Below are positions 54,489 through 63,437 of a stretch of DNA of 64,000 nt, piece by piece. This DNA comes from Anaerovirgula multivorans (lineage in GTDB: Bacteria; Bacillota; Clostridia; Peptostreptococcales; Natronincolaceae), in NCBI RefSeq assembly GCF_900188145.1, contig NZ_FZOJ01000003.1, positions 1-64,000 of the forward strand. The letters are read 5' to 3'. The notes below the pieces were generated by a model. The model saw only the letters and a program-made list of their open reading frames with translations. It did no database searches and was not told the origin of the DNA. Positions within the stretch are counted from its first letter, which is position 1. Every line of letters starts with the position of its first letter. Position numbers and translations under genes: made by a program.

Positions 54489-54636
54489 AAAAAATACCTC
54501 CTTACAGGAATAATGTTGTTCATGGGAAAGAAATCTTCCTACCACCAATATATGAGAAATATATGAAATGTGTTACGAATATAATGTAAAAAGATGTATA
54601 GATTTTAATATAATAATAAAAGAGGTGTGATTCTAC

Positions 54637-55119
54637 ATGAATAATAAAGAAAAATATCATACTGTCAGAGGCTATGAATTGCAAAAACGAGGTCAAAAGT
54701 TGTTAACCCATAGTATGGAGGATTATCTCGAGATGATTTACCGTACTTCTATGAAGGAGGGGTATGTGAGGATGAACGTACTAGCACAACAACTAAACGT
54801 ACAGGTCTCCTCTGCTACCAAAATGGTGCAAAAGCTAGCGAGTGTTGGATTGGTAGACTACAAAAAATACGGTATAGTCCATTTAACTGATAAAGGTAAA
54901 GAAATTGGTGCTTTCCTCTACAATAGACATAACATTGTTCTAGAATTTTTAAAGCTTTTAGGAGTTGAGGAGAAGATTTTAACCAATACAGAAATGATAG
55001 AGCATGGAATAAATATTCATGTGCTAAAGTATATTGATTTATTAAACCAATTTTTCAAGAGTCATCCTGACATAGAAGAGAAATTTAAAGAGTATAAAAT
55101 TAATCACAATCACTTGTGA
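54637..55119 (+). CDS. DtxR/MntR-family metal-dependent repressor
   Basis: A 160-residue regulator. A winged HTH (about 22-80: HSMEDYLEMIYRTSMKEGYV, VSSATKMVQKLASVGLVDYKKYG) precedes the dimerisation and metal-binding part (HNIVLEFLKLLGVEE, IEHGINIHVLKYIDLL). There is no SH3 tail, so it is MntR-sized. Divergent from feoAB, it probably represses them with Fe(II) or Mn(II). Confidence 0.9.
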   Translation: MNNKEKYHTVRGYELQKRGQKLLTHSMEDYLEMIYRTSMKEGYVRMNVLAQQLNVQVSSATKMVQKLASVGLVDYKKYGIVHLTDKGKEIGAFLYNRHNIVLEFLKLLGVEEKILTNTEMIEHGINIHVLKYIDLLNQFFKSHPDIEEKFKEYKINHNHL

Positions 55120-55164
55120 TTTGACAGTATATTTCAATGATTCTAATAAATATCCGTTAATTTA

Positions 55165-55193
55165 TTGACAACCCTCTTAAAATACACTAAACT
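55165..55193 (+). promoter_or_regulatory. Promoter of the tup leader
   Basis: TTGACA (55165-55170) and TAAACT (55188-55193) are 17 bp apart, placing the start shortly before the riboswitch. Confidence 0.55.
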
Positions 55194-55215
55194 ATATATA
55201 AAATAAAAACTAAAT

Positions 55216-55422
55216 ATCTCCGAGCCTAACTTCCTAAAGAGTTTATTACTTTATGGAAATTAGGCCTATAGGGTGTACTTGGAAACAATTACGCCTCCCA
55301 TTGTGGAAAGGAGTTCTATGATAGCAGTTGTCGCTGTTATCTATAGCGCCTATGCCTTCCTAAGGCCTTTTTTTGTGATAATAATTCACAGACTCCTTCC
55401 CTAGTTAGAAGGTCTTTTTTAT
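55216..55422 (+). promoter_or_regulatory. Moco/Tuco-type riboswitch with terminators
   Basis: Blocks match the molybdenum-cofactor RNA motif: ATCTCCGAGCC (55215-55225), TAGGCCTATAGGGTG, CGCCTCCC, GGAAAGGAG and GCCTATGCCTTCC. GCCTT/AAGGC with a T-run follows at about 55355-55374, and GACTCCTTC/GAAGGTC plus TTTTTT at 55391-55422. The downstream genes import tungstate, so sensing of the tungsten cofactor is likely. Whether the P3 stem that separates the two subtypes is present was not resolved. Confidence 0.85.
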
Positions 55423-55514
55423 TTATAGGAATAAGGAGGTGAATAGGTAATAATTAGTAGCTACATAAAAGAATAGCATCAAATTAACTATAAATTAGAA
55501 ACGGGGGATGAAAA

Positions 55515-56420
55515 ATGATTTTTAAAAAAAGTAAAACTTTATCCATAATGATTTTTATGTTAGTATTAATGATAATATTTGTCGGATGTACCAAGCCACA
55601 GGAGACAGTTACACCAGAAACACCTGCTGAAGACATATCTATTGAAGAAAATACAGCACCTGAAATCACTAACAAAACCCTACTTCTATCTACCACCACC
55701 AGTACAGAAAATAGCGGATTATTAGACTATATTCTACCAATATTCACTAGAGAGACTGGTATAAAAGTAAAGGTGGTGGCAGTAGGAACTGGACAAGCAC
55801 TCCAAATGGGCAAAGATGGAGATGCTGATGCACTGTTGGTTCATGCAAAGGCTTCTGAAGAAGAATTTGTTGCAGAAGGTCATGGTCTTGAAAGATTTGA
55901 AGTGATGTACAATGATTTTGTGCTGCTAGGGCCAGATGAAGATCCAGCAGATGTTTTAGCCAATGCACCAAAAGATATATTGGCAGCCTTCAAATTGATC
56001 CATGATAAAAAGCTAACCTTTGTTTCCAGAGGAGATGATTCTGGTACCCATAAAATGGAATTGACTCTTTGGAAAGAATTAGGACTTGAACCTTCAGGCG
56101 ACTGGTATGTTGAGGCTGGACAAGGTATGGGTGCCGTTATCCAAATGACGGATGAAATGCAAGGTTATACCCTAACTGATAGGGCAACTTATTTATCTAT
56201 GCAGAGTGACCTAGATTTAACTGTTGTTACTGAAGGAGATACTCAGCTATTCAATCAATATGGTATAATAGCTGTAAATCCAGATAAAAATGACAAAATT
56301 AATGCACCAGCTGCTGAAGTATTTATTCAATGGATGTTATCTGATCAGGGGCAGCAATTAATTGGAGAGTTTGGCAAAGCTGAATTTGGACAATCACTAT
56401 TTATTCCAAATGCAAAATAG
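55515..56420 (+). CDS. tupA: Tungstate ABC transporter substrate-binding lipoprotein
   Basis: A 301-residue lipoprotein. Signal peptide with lipobox IIFVGC precedes an acidic spacer and a periplasmic-binding-protein type II domain starting LLLSTTTSTENSGLLDYILP; TTTS is the oxyanion-binding mark of TupA. Other marks are VLLGPDEDPA, FVSRGDDSGTH and WYVEAGQGMG. It is the first gene of tupABC behind the riboswitch. Confidence 0.95.
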   Translation: MIFKKSKTLSIMIFMLVLMIIFVGCTKPQETVTPETPAEDISIEENTAPEITNKTLLLSTTTSTENSGLLDYILPIFTRETGIKVKVVAVGTGQALQMGKDGDADALLVHAKASEEEFVAEGHGLERFEVMYNDFVLLGPDEDPADVLANAPKDILAAFKLIHDKKLTFVSRGDDSGTHKMELTLWKELGLEPSGDWYVEAGQGMGAVIQMTDEMQGYTLTDRATYLSMQSDLDLTVVTEGDTQLFNQYGIIAVNPDKNDKINAPAAEVFIQWMLSDQGQQLIGEFGKAEFGQSLFIPNAK

Positions 56421-56435
56421 ATAGGAGGAACTAAG

Positions 56436-57125
56436 GTGAGTGAGATTGTAGAAGGCTTTCATAAGGCTATAGAACTGTTGGTATCATTGGACAAGGAAAT
56501 ATATGAAATCATACTGTTATCTATCTATGTTTCCCTCGCCTCCACCTTTATTTCAACTATATTAGCAGTACCTTTAGGGGTTGTTATTGGAGCAAAAAGC
56601 TTTCCCTTTAAAAAATTGGTGGTGCGATTGATCTATACTATGATGAGTTTACCTCCAGTAATCGTCGGTTTAGTGGTATTCTTATTTATATCGAGACGAG
56701 GACCCTTAGGCTATCTAGGGATTGTTTTTACACCCACCGCTATGATTATTGCACAGGTTTTGTTAGTCACTCCCATCATCACAGGAATTGTCTACAATGG
56801 TACAAAAGAAAAAGGAGAAGAAATAAAAAAATTGGCTAAAACCTTAGGAGCCAATAAAGTCGAAACATTAATCCTAATGATTAAAGAACTTCGGATTAAT
56901 ATTTTTACAGGTATCGTCTCAGGCTATGGTAGAGCGATCTCAGAGGTAGGGGCGGTTATGATTGTTGGTGGCAATATTAAAGGTCATACAAGGGTGATGA
57001 CCACTGCTATAGCGATGCTTAGAAACCAAGGGGATTATGCTATGGCAATTGCTATTGGTATTGTCCTGCTATTCTTGTCCTTTATTATTAACTCTTTGCT
57101 ATATCACTTTCAACTGGGAGAATAA
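56436..57125 (+). CDS. tupB: Tungstate ABC transporter permease
   Basis: A 229-residue permease with about five membrane helices and the EAA-like loop KEKGEEIKKLAKTLGANKVE...RAISEVGAVMIVGGN that docks the ATPase. GTG 56436 follows AGGAGG, 15 bp after tupA. Confidence 0.95.
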   Translation: MSEIVEGFHKAIELLVSLDKEIYEIILLSIYVSLASTFISTILAVPLGVVIGAKSFPFKKLVVRLIYTMMSLPPVIVGLVVFLFISRRGPLGYLGIVFTPTAMIIAQVLLVTPIITGIVYNGTKEKGEEIKKLAKTLGANKVETLILMIKELRINIFTGIVSGYGRAISEVGAVMIVGGNIKGHTRVMTTAIAMLRNQGDYAMAIAIGIVLLFLSFIINSLLYHFQLGE

Positions 57126-57127
57126 TT

Positions 57128-57838
57128 ATGAATATAACGATAAGCAATTTAACAAAATCCTACAAAGAAAAACTAGTGTTAAAAATAGACGATTCCCATG
57201 TTAATAGCGGTTGCTTTTTAGGTGTTATCGGTCCTAACGGAGCAGGAAAAAGCACTTTGGTTAAGATCATTGCAGGGCTTGATCAAGCCACCACTGGTGA
57301 GATCCAATATGATAGCACCCCTCTTAACACCAGTATTTATCAAAAAATGACCATGGTGTTTCAAAAACCCTATTTACTTAGAACCTCTGTTTTTAACAAT
57401 ATTGCATATCCATTGAAAATTAGAAAGGTTGATCATAGAAGCATTGAGGAAAAGGTCAATCAACTACTAGAAGAAATGGATATCCAGCATATCAAAAACC
57501 AAAATGCCTGGACTCTTTCTGGTGGGGAGGCACAAAAGGTTGCTTTAGCTCGAGCTATTATTTTCCAACCTTCCCTGTTAATCTTAGATGAACCTACTGC
57601 AAATATTGATCCTGCTTCCATTTTTATGATGGAAAAAACAGTTAGACACTTCCATGAAGAAAGTAAAGCTACAATTATTATAGTAACCCATAATTTACAA
57701 CAGGCAAAAAGACTTTGTACTGATGTGGCTTTTATGCACCAGGGGAATGTAATAGAGTACGGTAAAACAGAGGATGTCATTTTTTCCTCTAAAAATCAAA
57801 TAACAAGAAAGTTTGTGGAAGGAGAAATTATTTTATAG
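57128..57838 (+). CDS. tupC: Tungstate ABC transporter ATPase
   Basis: A 236-residue ABC ATPase with Walker A GPNGAGKSTL, Q loop MVFQKP, signature LSGGEAQKVALARA and Walker B LLILDEPTANID. It starts 2 bp after tupB. Its last 11 bp overlap, in the opposite direction, the end of the kinase-like gene; no terminator lies between. Confidence 0.95.
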   Translation: MNITISNLTKSYKEKLVLKIDDSHVNSGCFLGVIGPNGAGKSTLVKIIAGLDQATTGEIQYDSTPLNTSIYQKMTMVFQKPYLLRTSVFNNIAYPLKIRKVDHRSIEEKVNQLLEEMDIQHIKNQNAWTLSGGEAQKVALARAIIFQPSLLILDEPTANIDPASIFMMEKTVRHFHEESKATIIIVTHNLQQAKRLCTDVAFMHQGNVIEYGKTEDVIFSSKNQITRKFVEGEIIL

Positions 57839-58559
57839 TGTTACTAAATAGCTCTATTGCAAAGCATTTCCTCCTTTTTCTATTGATGTTAGTGATTTCT
57901 TTCTCCACTTCTTTAAGTAAAACCTCATCATTAAGGTGAAATTTTTTTAGTAGTAGATAGAAAACCTCTCTAGTAAATTGTAGTTTCCAAGATGAAAAGG
58001 AGGGATCATAAGTAAGTATATAAGCGCAGAGCTTTGCTGCATCCTCTTCAATTCTTCCTGCATCACAATCCTCAAAATCAAAGCCATATACCACACCATT
58101 ATTGTTTATTATAAAGTTTCTTAAGTTTATATCCGTTAGAATAAGTTTTCCATTTGTATGATGATAAAATCTCTCCAACCATTCTATTAATGTACATATT
58201 AGATGTTCGTTTGATTGATAAGGATAGCCCTTTCTAAATAGATTGTTTCTCTCTCTTTCCTCCATGACCTCCAGTAGGGTTTTTCCTTCAATATACTCCA
58301 TGATGATATATTCATTTTCTTTGAAATATATTTCTGGCACAGAAAGACCTTTTTCTCTTAGGTGAAGGAGTAGATCAATTTCCCTTTTTATATTTATTGA
58401 GGGTTGAAGATATTTCTTTATAACAGCTACCTTTTGCCCTTCTAGTACCTTTAGACATCTCACTTTATATACATCATTTTTCTTGCTATGGAATTTTTCT
58501 TCTAAAAGGTAGTCTTCCGTTCCCAATACCTCCAAAAATCCATTATCGAAAATCATCAT
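57828..58559 (-). CDS. Protein-kinase-fold protein (APH/RIO-like)
   Basis: A 243-residue small kinase-fold protein. VAVIKKYLQP may hold the ATP-binding Lys, IIMEYIEGKTLLE is the hinge, ILTDINLRNFIINNN is the catalytic loop (Asp and Asn) and GFDFEDCDAGR replaces DFG with DFE. Aminoglycoside-phosphotransferase and RIO/Bud32-type folds are closest. Its ATG overlaps the mobB-like stop, so it belongs to the ECF operon. The substrate, small molecule or protein, is unknown. Confidence 0.7.
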   Translation of the reverse strand: MMIFDNGFLEVLGTEDYLLEEKFHSKKNDVYKVRCLKVLEGQKVAVIKKYLQPSINIKREIDLLLHLREKGLSVPEIYFKENEYIIMEYIEGKTLLEVMEERERNNLFRKGYPYQSNEHLICTLIEWLERFYHHTNGKLILTDINLRNFIINNNGVVYGFDFEDCDAGRIEEDAAKLCAYILTYDPSFSSWKLQFTREVFYLLLKKFHLNDEVLLKEVEKEITNINRKRRKCFAIELFSNTIK

Positions 58560-59311
58560 CTCTCCCCAACCTTAACCATTAGATTTCCTCCTTTTTGATA
58601 ACCATCTAGCTCTGTTACAACCCCTATTACTGCATTATAGAGGATTTTTTGAACAAAGGGCACCATAGGAATTTCTTGATTATTAATAAACAACTTAATA
58701 TTTTGATTCTCATGACCAATCATGCAATCTTCCCTTTTGGCTTTTCCCTTTAATATTTCTATGCCTAGCTCTCTACAGTTATAGCCACAGACGTCACAAC
58801 ATTCCTTTGGGAACTCTGGCAATTTTTCATAGACCTTTTCCTCGATCAGGTCCACCAATCTTTCTATATCTGTTATGGGATTAATCACTGGAATGCCTTT
58901 GTACTGCTTTAGTTCATTTGATATCCTTCCAGATATTGCAAAAACTGTATCGTCTAGTTTTTCATCAATTTCCTCAGTTCCATGGGCTGTAATGATTTTG
59001 GGAGCATTTGTGTCTATTACCCCCTCCATCACTACATAATCCTGCGTATAAAATCTCAGTATTGATTCAACTGAGAGTCTTTTAGGAAACAGTATGTCCG
59101 TTTCATAGTAACCTCTAGCAGTTACTAATTCCGAACCTGCCATACGATGTCGATGGGTATTTGTGCCTTCTTGATCAATTGCAAATTTTTCATAATGTAT
59201 ATCCTTTATACTGGCCACACTATATCTTCTTTTTTTAAGTTGCTTTATAATATTTTCAATGGTAGTTGTCTTCCCTGACTGTGTAATCCCATGAACAGCA
59301 AAAATTCTCAT
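58556..59311 (-). CDS. MobB-like P-loop protein with Fe-S motif
   Basis: About 251 residues. P-loop FAVHGITQSGKTTTIENII, then SIKDIHYEKFAIDQEGTNTHR and VVMEGVIDTNAPKI, as in MobB, which binds GTP in nucleotide attachment to molybdopterin. The C-terminal part adds CCDVCGYNCRELGIEILKGK and REDC, a four-Cys Fe-S pattern. Start chosen at 59311, 6 nt after AAGGAGG at the ecfT stop. It links the operon to Mo or W cofactor chemistry. Confidence 0.8.
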   Translation of the reverse strand: MRIFAVHGITQSGKTTTIENIIKQLKKRRYSVASIKDIHYEKFAIDQEGTNTHRHRMAGSELVTARGYYETDILFPKRLSVESILRFYTQDYVVMEGVIDTNAPKIITAHGTEEIDEKLDDTVFAISGRISNELKQYKGIPVINPITDIERLVDLIEEKVYEKLPEFPKECCDVCGYNCRELGIEILKGKAKREDCMIGHENQNIKLFINNQEIPMVPFVQKILYNAVIGVVTELDGYQKGGNLMVKVGER

Positions 59312-59313
59312 TT

Positions 59314-60063
59314 TCATCCTCCTTGCAAATAATACTGTCCTAATATTGTCGTTAGTCCCAGTATCGTAATAACAATAACAGCATAATCAATTCTTCTCAT
59401 TTGAAGTGTATGGTAGCTTGTTCTATTTTCATTAACTCCGAATCCTCTCATTTCCATAGCTGTTGATAATTTTCTGGCCTTAACCATTGTATTAGCCACT
59501 ATGGGCATAAGTACATAAGAATAAATTTTTATCCGTTTCCTCAATGGAATTTTTTCTAATTCAATACCTCTTAATTGAATGGCAATCACAACATCTCTAA
59601 TCTCATCCGTCAGCATAGGCAAAAATCTTATGGCGATAGATACCATAAAAGCTATCTCATAGGGTATCCTCCACTGCACTAAACCTTGGACAATCTCTCG
59701 CGAAGTATTGGTGCCCATGATGGAAGCAGAGATGATAATGATCAACATCCTCAACACCAGCTGGAGTCCCTTTATTATCCCTTGTATCGTAAGAAATGTA
59801 ATGTCCCCCAAGGCTATGATACTTGTTCCATCAGCTATAAAAATACTTTGGATAAAGATAAGAGATACAATAAGCCATAGCATTCTTTTAAATTTGTTTA
59901 TTAAAGAAAGTAAAGGACTATTGAAAAGAATGGAGATCATTATAGAAATCAGCAGTATACCCCCCAAGTAATAGACATCTTTTATAAATACAGCTGTGGT
60001 AGATAGACTAAGCACAATGATCAGTTTTACTCTTGGATCCAAGACATTTTTTATTGTCTCCAA
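59314..60063 (-). CDS. ECF transporter transmembrane subunit (EcfT)
   Basis: About 249 residues with five or so membrane helices and two Ala-Arg-Gly type coupling motifs, AIQLRGIELE and AMEMRGFGVNENR, that contact the ATPases. TTG 60063 lies 6 nt after GGAGGTG; a GTG at 60072 overlaps that site. Its start is inside the previous ATPase gene (56-bp overlap), which implies tight coupling. Confidence 0.9.
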   Translation of the reverse strand: METIKNVLDPRVKLIIVLSLSTTAVFIKDVYYLGGILLISIMISILFNSPLLSLINKFKRMLWLIVSLIFIQSIFIADGTSIIALGDITFLTIQGIIKGLQLVLRMLIIIISASIMGTNTSREIVQGLVQWRIPYEIAFMVSIAIRFLPMLTDEIRDVVIAIQLRGIELEKIPLRKRIKIYSYVLMPIVANTMVKARKLSTAMEMRGFGVNENRTSYHTLQMRRIDYAVIVITILGLTTILGQYYLQGG

Positions 60064-60697
60064 TGACTTCACCTCCAGCCAATTCTATTATTCGCGTGGC
60101 ATGTTTCCCTATAAAAGCTCCATCATGGCTTATCATCACTATCCCAATTCCCTTCTCCTTCAATCTTCCCAGGATAGTTGAAAGGGTGTTTTTTCTCTCG
60201 ATATCTAACCCTGTAGTAGGCTCATCTAAGATTAAAAACTTAGGTTCGTTAATTAATATAGCTGCTAAAGCTAAACGCTGTTTTTCCCCTTGACTTAAGG
60301 TGAAGGGAAAAACCTTGGATAAGTGAGTTAACTGAAAGATTGTTAAAGATTCGTTTACCTTTCTCTCAATTTCTTCTTTTTTCATGCCCTTTACTTCTAG
60401 GGGAAAGGATAATTCTTCATAGACATTGGGTGCAAAAATCTGTCTTTCTGGATTTTGAAATAAATATCCTGCCTTTTTCCCTATAGCGCCTAAGGAAATT
60501 TTGCTGCTATCTAGGCCATCTATTATGACACTTCCTTTTTCAGGCTTTAGAATACCTGTCATCAATTTTCCTAAAGTAGTTTTTCCAGTGCCATTAGCTC
60601 CTACGATAGCTGTGAAATCCTCTGAAAACAATTCTATAGACATATTATTTATAATTGGATGCTGTTTTTTATAGGCAAAGCTAACATGATCTATCAC
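60008..60697 (-). CDS. ECF transporter ATPase 2
   Basis: A 229-residue ABC ATPase with Walker A GANGTGKTTL, Q loop YLFQNPERQIF, signature LSQGEKQRLALAA and Walker B FLILDEPTTGLD. The NPERQIF after the Q loop is typical of ECF-type ATPases. It pairs with the ATPase encoded 33 bp upstream. Confidence 0.93.
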   Translation of the reverse strand: MIDHVSFAYKKQHPIINNMSIELFSEDFTAIVGANGTGKTTLGKLMTGILKPEKGSVIIDGLDSSKISLGAIGKKAGYLFQNPERQIFAPNVYEELSFPLEVKGMKKEEIERKVNESLTIFQLTHLSKVFPFTLSQGEKQRLALAAILINEPKFLILDEPTTGLDIERKNTLSTILGRLKEKGIGIVMISHDGAFIGKHATRIIELAGGEVIGDNKKCLGSKSKTDHCA

Positions 60698-60730
60698 TAT
60701 ATAGCTCAGTAGTGTTTCCCCCCTCCTTTG

Positions 60731-61417
60731 TTACAGTCTACCTTGAAATGATCCTAACCTTCCATCCTTTAAAACCATTATTCTATCAGCTACATCTAAA
60801 TTTTCAAAATCATGTTCAATCATAATAATGGTTTTCCCATCCTTTTTTAGTTGTCGAATTTTCTCTTTTATCAATTTCTTTCCCGCTAAGTCAATCTGTG
60901 CCATTGTCTCATCAAAAATAAGTATCTGTGGCTTCAGGCTCAATATGCTAGCTAAGGCAATTAACTGTTTTTGTCCTCCAGACAAGTAGTGTGGGTTATC
61001 ATGTCGATGTTTCTCCATACCTACTACTTTTATAGCGTCAAAAATCCGTTCTCCTATTTCTTCTCTATCTAGACATAAATTTTCTGGCCCAAAAGCTATT
61101 TCATCTTCAACCGTTGGAGAAAAAAGCTGGGTATCTGGATCTTGAAAAACAATTCCTACTTGAGTAGCTACAGTGGTTAAGTCCATAGTTTTTACAGGTT
61201 TGCCAAATAATAATACTTCCCCTTCTAGTCTTCCTTTAAAGATATGAGGTATAATACCGCAGATGCAATAACAAAGGGTACTTTTTCCATTACCACTTAA
61301 CCCTACAATTCCCAAGACCTCTCCCCTATTGACTTGTAGATCTATCTCTCTTAATACTTTTTCTTTCCTACCAGAATATTGATAAGAAAGGTTCTTCACT
61401 TCTATAGGAAATGTCAT
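60731..61417 (-). CDS. ECF transporter ATPase 1
   Basis: A 228-residue ABC ATPase with Walker A GLSGNGKSTL, Q loop VFQDPDTQLFSPTV, signature LSGGQKQLIALAS and Walker B ILIFDETMAQID. In Walker B the usual ...DEP is DET, a modest change. Its ATG overlaps the stop of the preceding gene (ATGA). Confidence 0.92.
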   Translation of the reverse strand: MTFPIEVKNLSYQYSGRKEKVLREIDLQVNRGEVLGIVGLSGNGKSTLCYCICGIIPHIFKGRLEGEVLLFGKPVKTMDLTTVATQVGIVFQDPDTQLFSPTVEDEIAFGPENLCLDREEIGERIFDAIKVVGMEKHRHDNPHYLSGGQKQLIALASILSLKPQILIFDETMAQIDLAGKKLIKEKIRQLKKDGKTIIMIEHDFENLDVADRIMVLKDGRLGSFQGRL

Positions 61418-61926
61418 TGTAATTCAACCTCTACCACAAACTTTGCCCATCGCTGACTAAAGGGGTCCTTTCGTAAAATAATTTGGTAAGGACCACTGCC
61501 TCCCTCTTCTTTTTTCCCTAAGGGTTCGCCATCTCTTTCATAGACAACGTAAACATTATCCTCTTCTGATACTTCCTCTGCCGACAGAGCTATCGTATAA
61601 CCGTCTATGGAACGAATCACTACTTGTTTTTTGCTTTCTAGGGACTGGTCTTTGAATGCTAGTAGCTTTTTTAAAGTTACTCCTTTATAGGTATGTTCCT
61701 CTGGATCCTTTCCGCTGCTTTTTAGATTGACCTCAAATTCTATAGGCTCTAAATCTTTTATCAGCCCTAAATCTATCACTCCCACCTCCCCCCCTTCATC
61801 CTTTATCAAAATAGAGGAGTTTTCTACCATGGCTTGTTTATCTTTTATGTATCCTCTATTGAGATAGGCTGTAACCCCAACAGTAGTTATCAACAACAAT
61901 AAAATTATGGCAATAATCTTCTTCAC
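61414..61926 (-). CDS. Exported molybdopterin-oxidoreductase-fold protein
   Basis: A 170-residue protein with an N-terminal hydrophobic signal or anchor (KKIIAIILLLLITTVGVTAYL). The domain has HTYKGVTLKKLLAF, RSIDGYTIALSAEEV, YVVYERDGEPL and a C-terminal AKFVVEVELQ, as in the sulfite-oxidase-type molybdopterin fold. No Cys occurs in it, so the usual Mo-ligating Cys is absent. It may bind a pterin or act as a substrate-binding part for the transporter. GTG start overlaps the previous stop (GTGA). Confidence 0.72.
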   Translation of the reverse strand: MKKIIAIILLLLITTVGVTAYLNRGYIKDKQAMVENSSILIKDEGGEVGVIDLGLIKDLEPIEFEVNLKSSGKDPEEHTYKGVTLKKLLAFKDQSLESKKQVVIRSIDGYTIALSAEEVSEEDNVYVVYERDGEPLGKKEEGGSGPYQIILRKDPFSQRWAKFVVEVELQ

Positions 61927-63425
61927 TTTCTTCCTCCCCCTTCAGTAATCACATAAGGTACCACCATATCTTGGTATCGAAAAGAACCATGATCCCCTCC
62001 CTCAAGGCTACTATGCATCCCATGATCGGAGGTAATAATTACTCTGCCAGTCCATTTACTCACTAGTTCCTCTATATAAGCGTCTGTCATGCTTATCATT
62101 TCCATGGTTTTTTCATGTAAATTTCCATAGCTGTGGCCAATATCATCGATGCCATGAAAATGTATCATGAGCAAATCATAATCCTTATCTATCTGCTCTA
62201 ATGAAGCTTGAAAAACTTCATCGCAGGTGATGCCATTATTATTTCTGTCAATATTTAATAGAGGTTCGATTTCTGTGTTTAGAATTTTCATATCTGCTTC
62301 AACTAACATACTTTTCTTATCTAAAGCTTTTGCTACAGCAAATATGCTGGGAGCCTCTAAGTCCCTTTGCTTTCTGGAGTATACACCATTTTCATAGGGT
62401 GGTTTCCCTGTAATCATCGCTGCAAATCCAGCATTTGTTACCGATTGATATACAGTTGTAGCTGCTTTGGCAGCTTCAATATTTTTTAAAAAAGTCCCAT
62501 ATCCATTTTCTATGGCATAGAGGTATTGGTGATAACCAAATCCATCTAGAAATAAAATCATCACCTTCTCATCCTTCTCTAAATAATGGCTGACATCATA
62601 ATAGGTATCCATAATGCTAGTAATAGGAGGATCGACCATTATTCCCTTTACATCAGGAATTTTACTCTTCCCCTCCTTTTCTATTAAATCTATTTTGTTG
62701 CCTGACACTTTTAGATAGCTATCTCCATCAATCCCTTCATACTCTCCCAATGCTCCCATAGCTAAAAGCTTTTCATTTTCTGACAAGGAGAGCAAATCTT
62801 TGATCTTTACTATTTTTTGTTCAGTATAAATACTTGTTTCATGAGTAGTCTCCTGATGTTGAATAGAGGAAGTCCCTTCAAAGTAGGGGAAAATCCTGCT
62901 GGGCATCCTATATAGATTCCCTGGTGTGATATTCATAATATTTTCTTTATTGCTGATAATATTTACACCCTGATCCCAATTCTCTTCCTTAGAAATTACT
63001 ACTATTTCTTTTACTTTTTTTATGTTACTACTAATAGGGTGTGTAGGGTTAACAAATTCCCAAGCGTTCTCTTTAGAAAAGCCTATGTAGCATTCTTCTA
63101 TTCCTTCACCATCAATTTTTGCCATTAATCCATCCTGTCCCACCAATAGCAATTCATATTTCTTTGAAATTGGGTTTGCATGACTTAGAAGCTCTTGAAG
63201 GATTAAAAATAACCTTTTTTCTCTTCCATCCTCTATTTCCACAGTAGTGAAATCCTTCATGTCAGTAATCATCAAAACATCCTCCACATCCCCAATGATT
63301 TTAAAGGAGGGAATATATCCGTAGGACTTTGTATTCTCTATTGTTGTACTGCATCCCATCAGAAAAACTCCTGTAATAAATAAGCTCATCATGATTCCTA
63401 TAGATCTATTAAGACTTGCCTTCAT
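61923..63425 (-). CDS. Phosphodiesterase/alkaline-phosphatase-fold lipoprotein
   Basis: A 500-residue lipoprotein with lipobox FLMGC. The C-terminal 240 residues form a type I phosphodiesterase/nucleotide pyrophosphatase domain: MILFLDGFGYHQY with the first metal Asp, TVYQSVTNAGFAAMITGKPP with the Thr-like nucleophile, MIHFHGIDDIGH, and ITSDHGMHS. The N-terminal 250 residues are not recognised. It acts outside the membrane and could release a phosphorylated or nucleotide-bearing ligand before uptake by the ECF transporter. ATG 63425 follows GGAGGGG. Confidence 0.82.
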   Translation of the reverse strand: MKASLNRSIGIMMSLFITGVFLMGCSTTIENTKSYGYIPSFKIIGDVEDVLMITDMKDFTTVEIEDGREKRLFLILQELLSHANPISKKYELLLVGQDGLMAKIDGEGIEECYIGFSKENAWEFVNPTHPISSNIKKVKEIVVISKEENWDQGVNIISNKENIMNITPGNLYRMPSRIFPYFEGTSSIQHQETTHETSIYTEQKIVKIKDLLSLSENEKLLAMGALGEYEGIDGDSYLKVSGNKIDLIEKEGKSKIPDVKGIMVDPPITSIMDTYYDVSHYLEKDEKVMILFLDGFGYHQYLYAIENGYGTFLKNIEAAKAATTVYQSVTNAGFAAMITGKPPYENGVYSRKQRDLEAPSIFAVAKALDKKSMLVEADMKILNTEIEPLLNIDRNNNGITCDEVFQASLEQIDKDYDLLMIHFHGIDDIGHSYGNLHEKTMEMISMTDAYIEELVSKWTGRVIITSDHGMHSSLEGGDHGSFRYQDMVVPYVITEGGGRK

Positions 63426-63437
63426 CTAACCCCTCCC

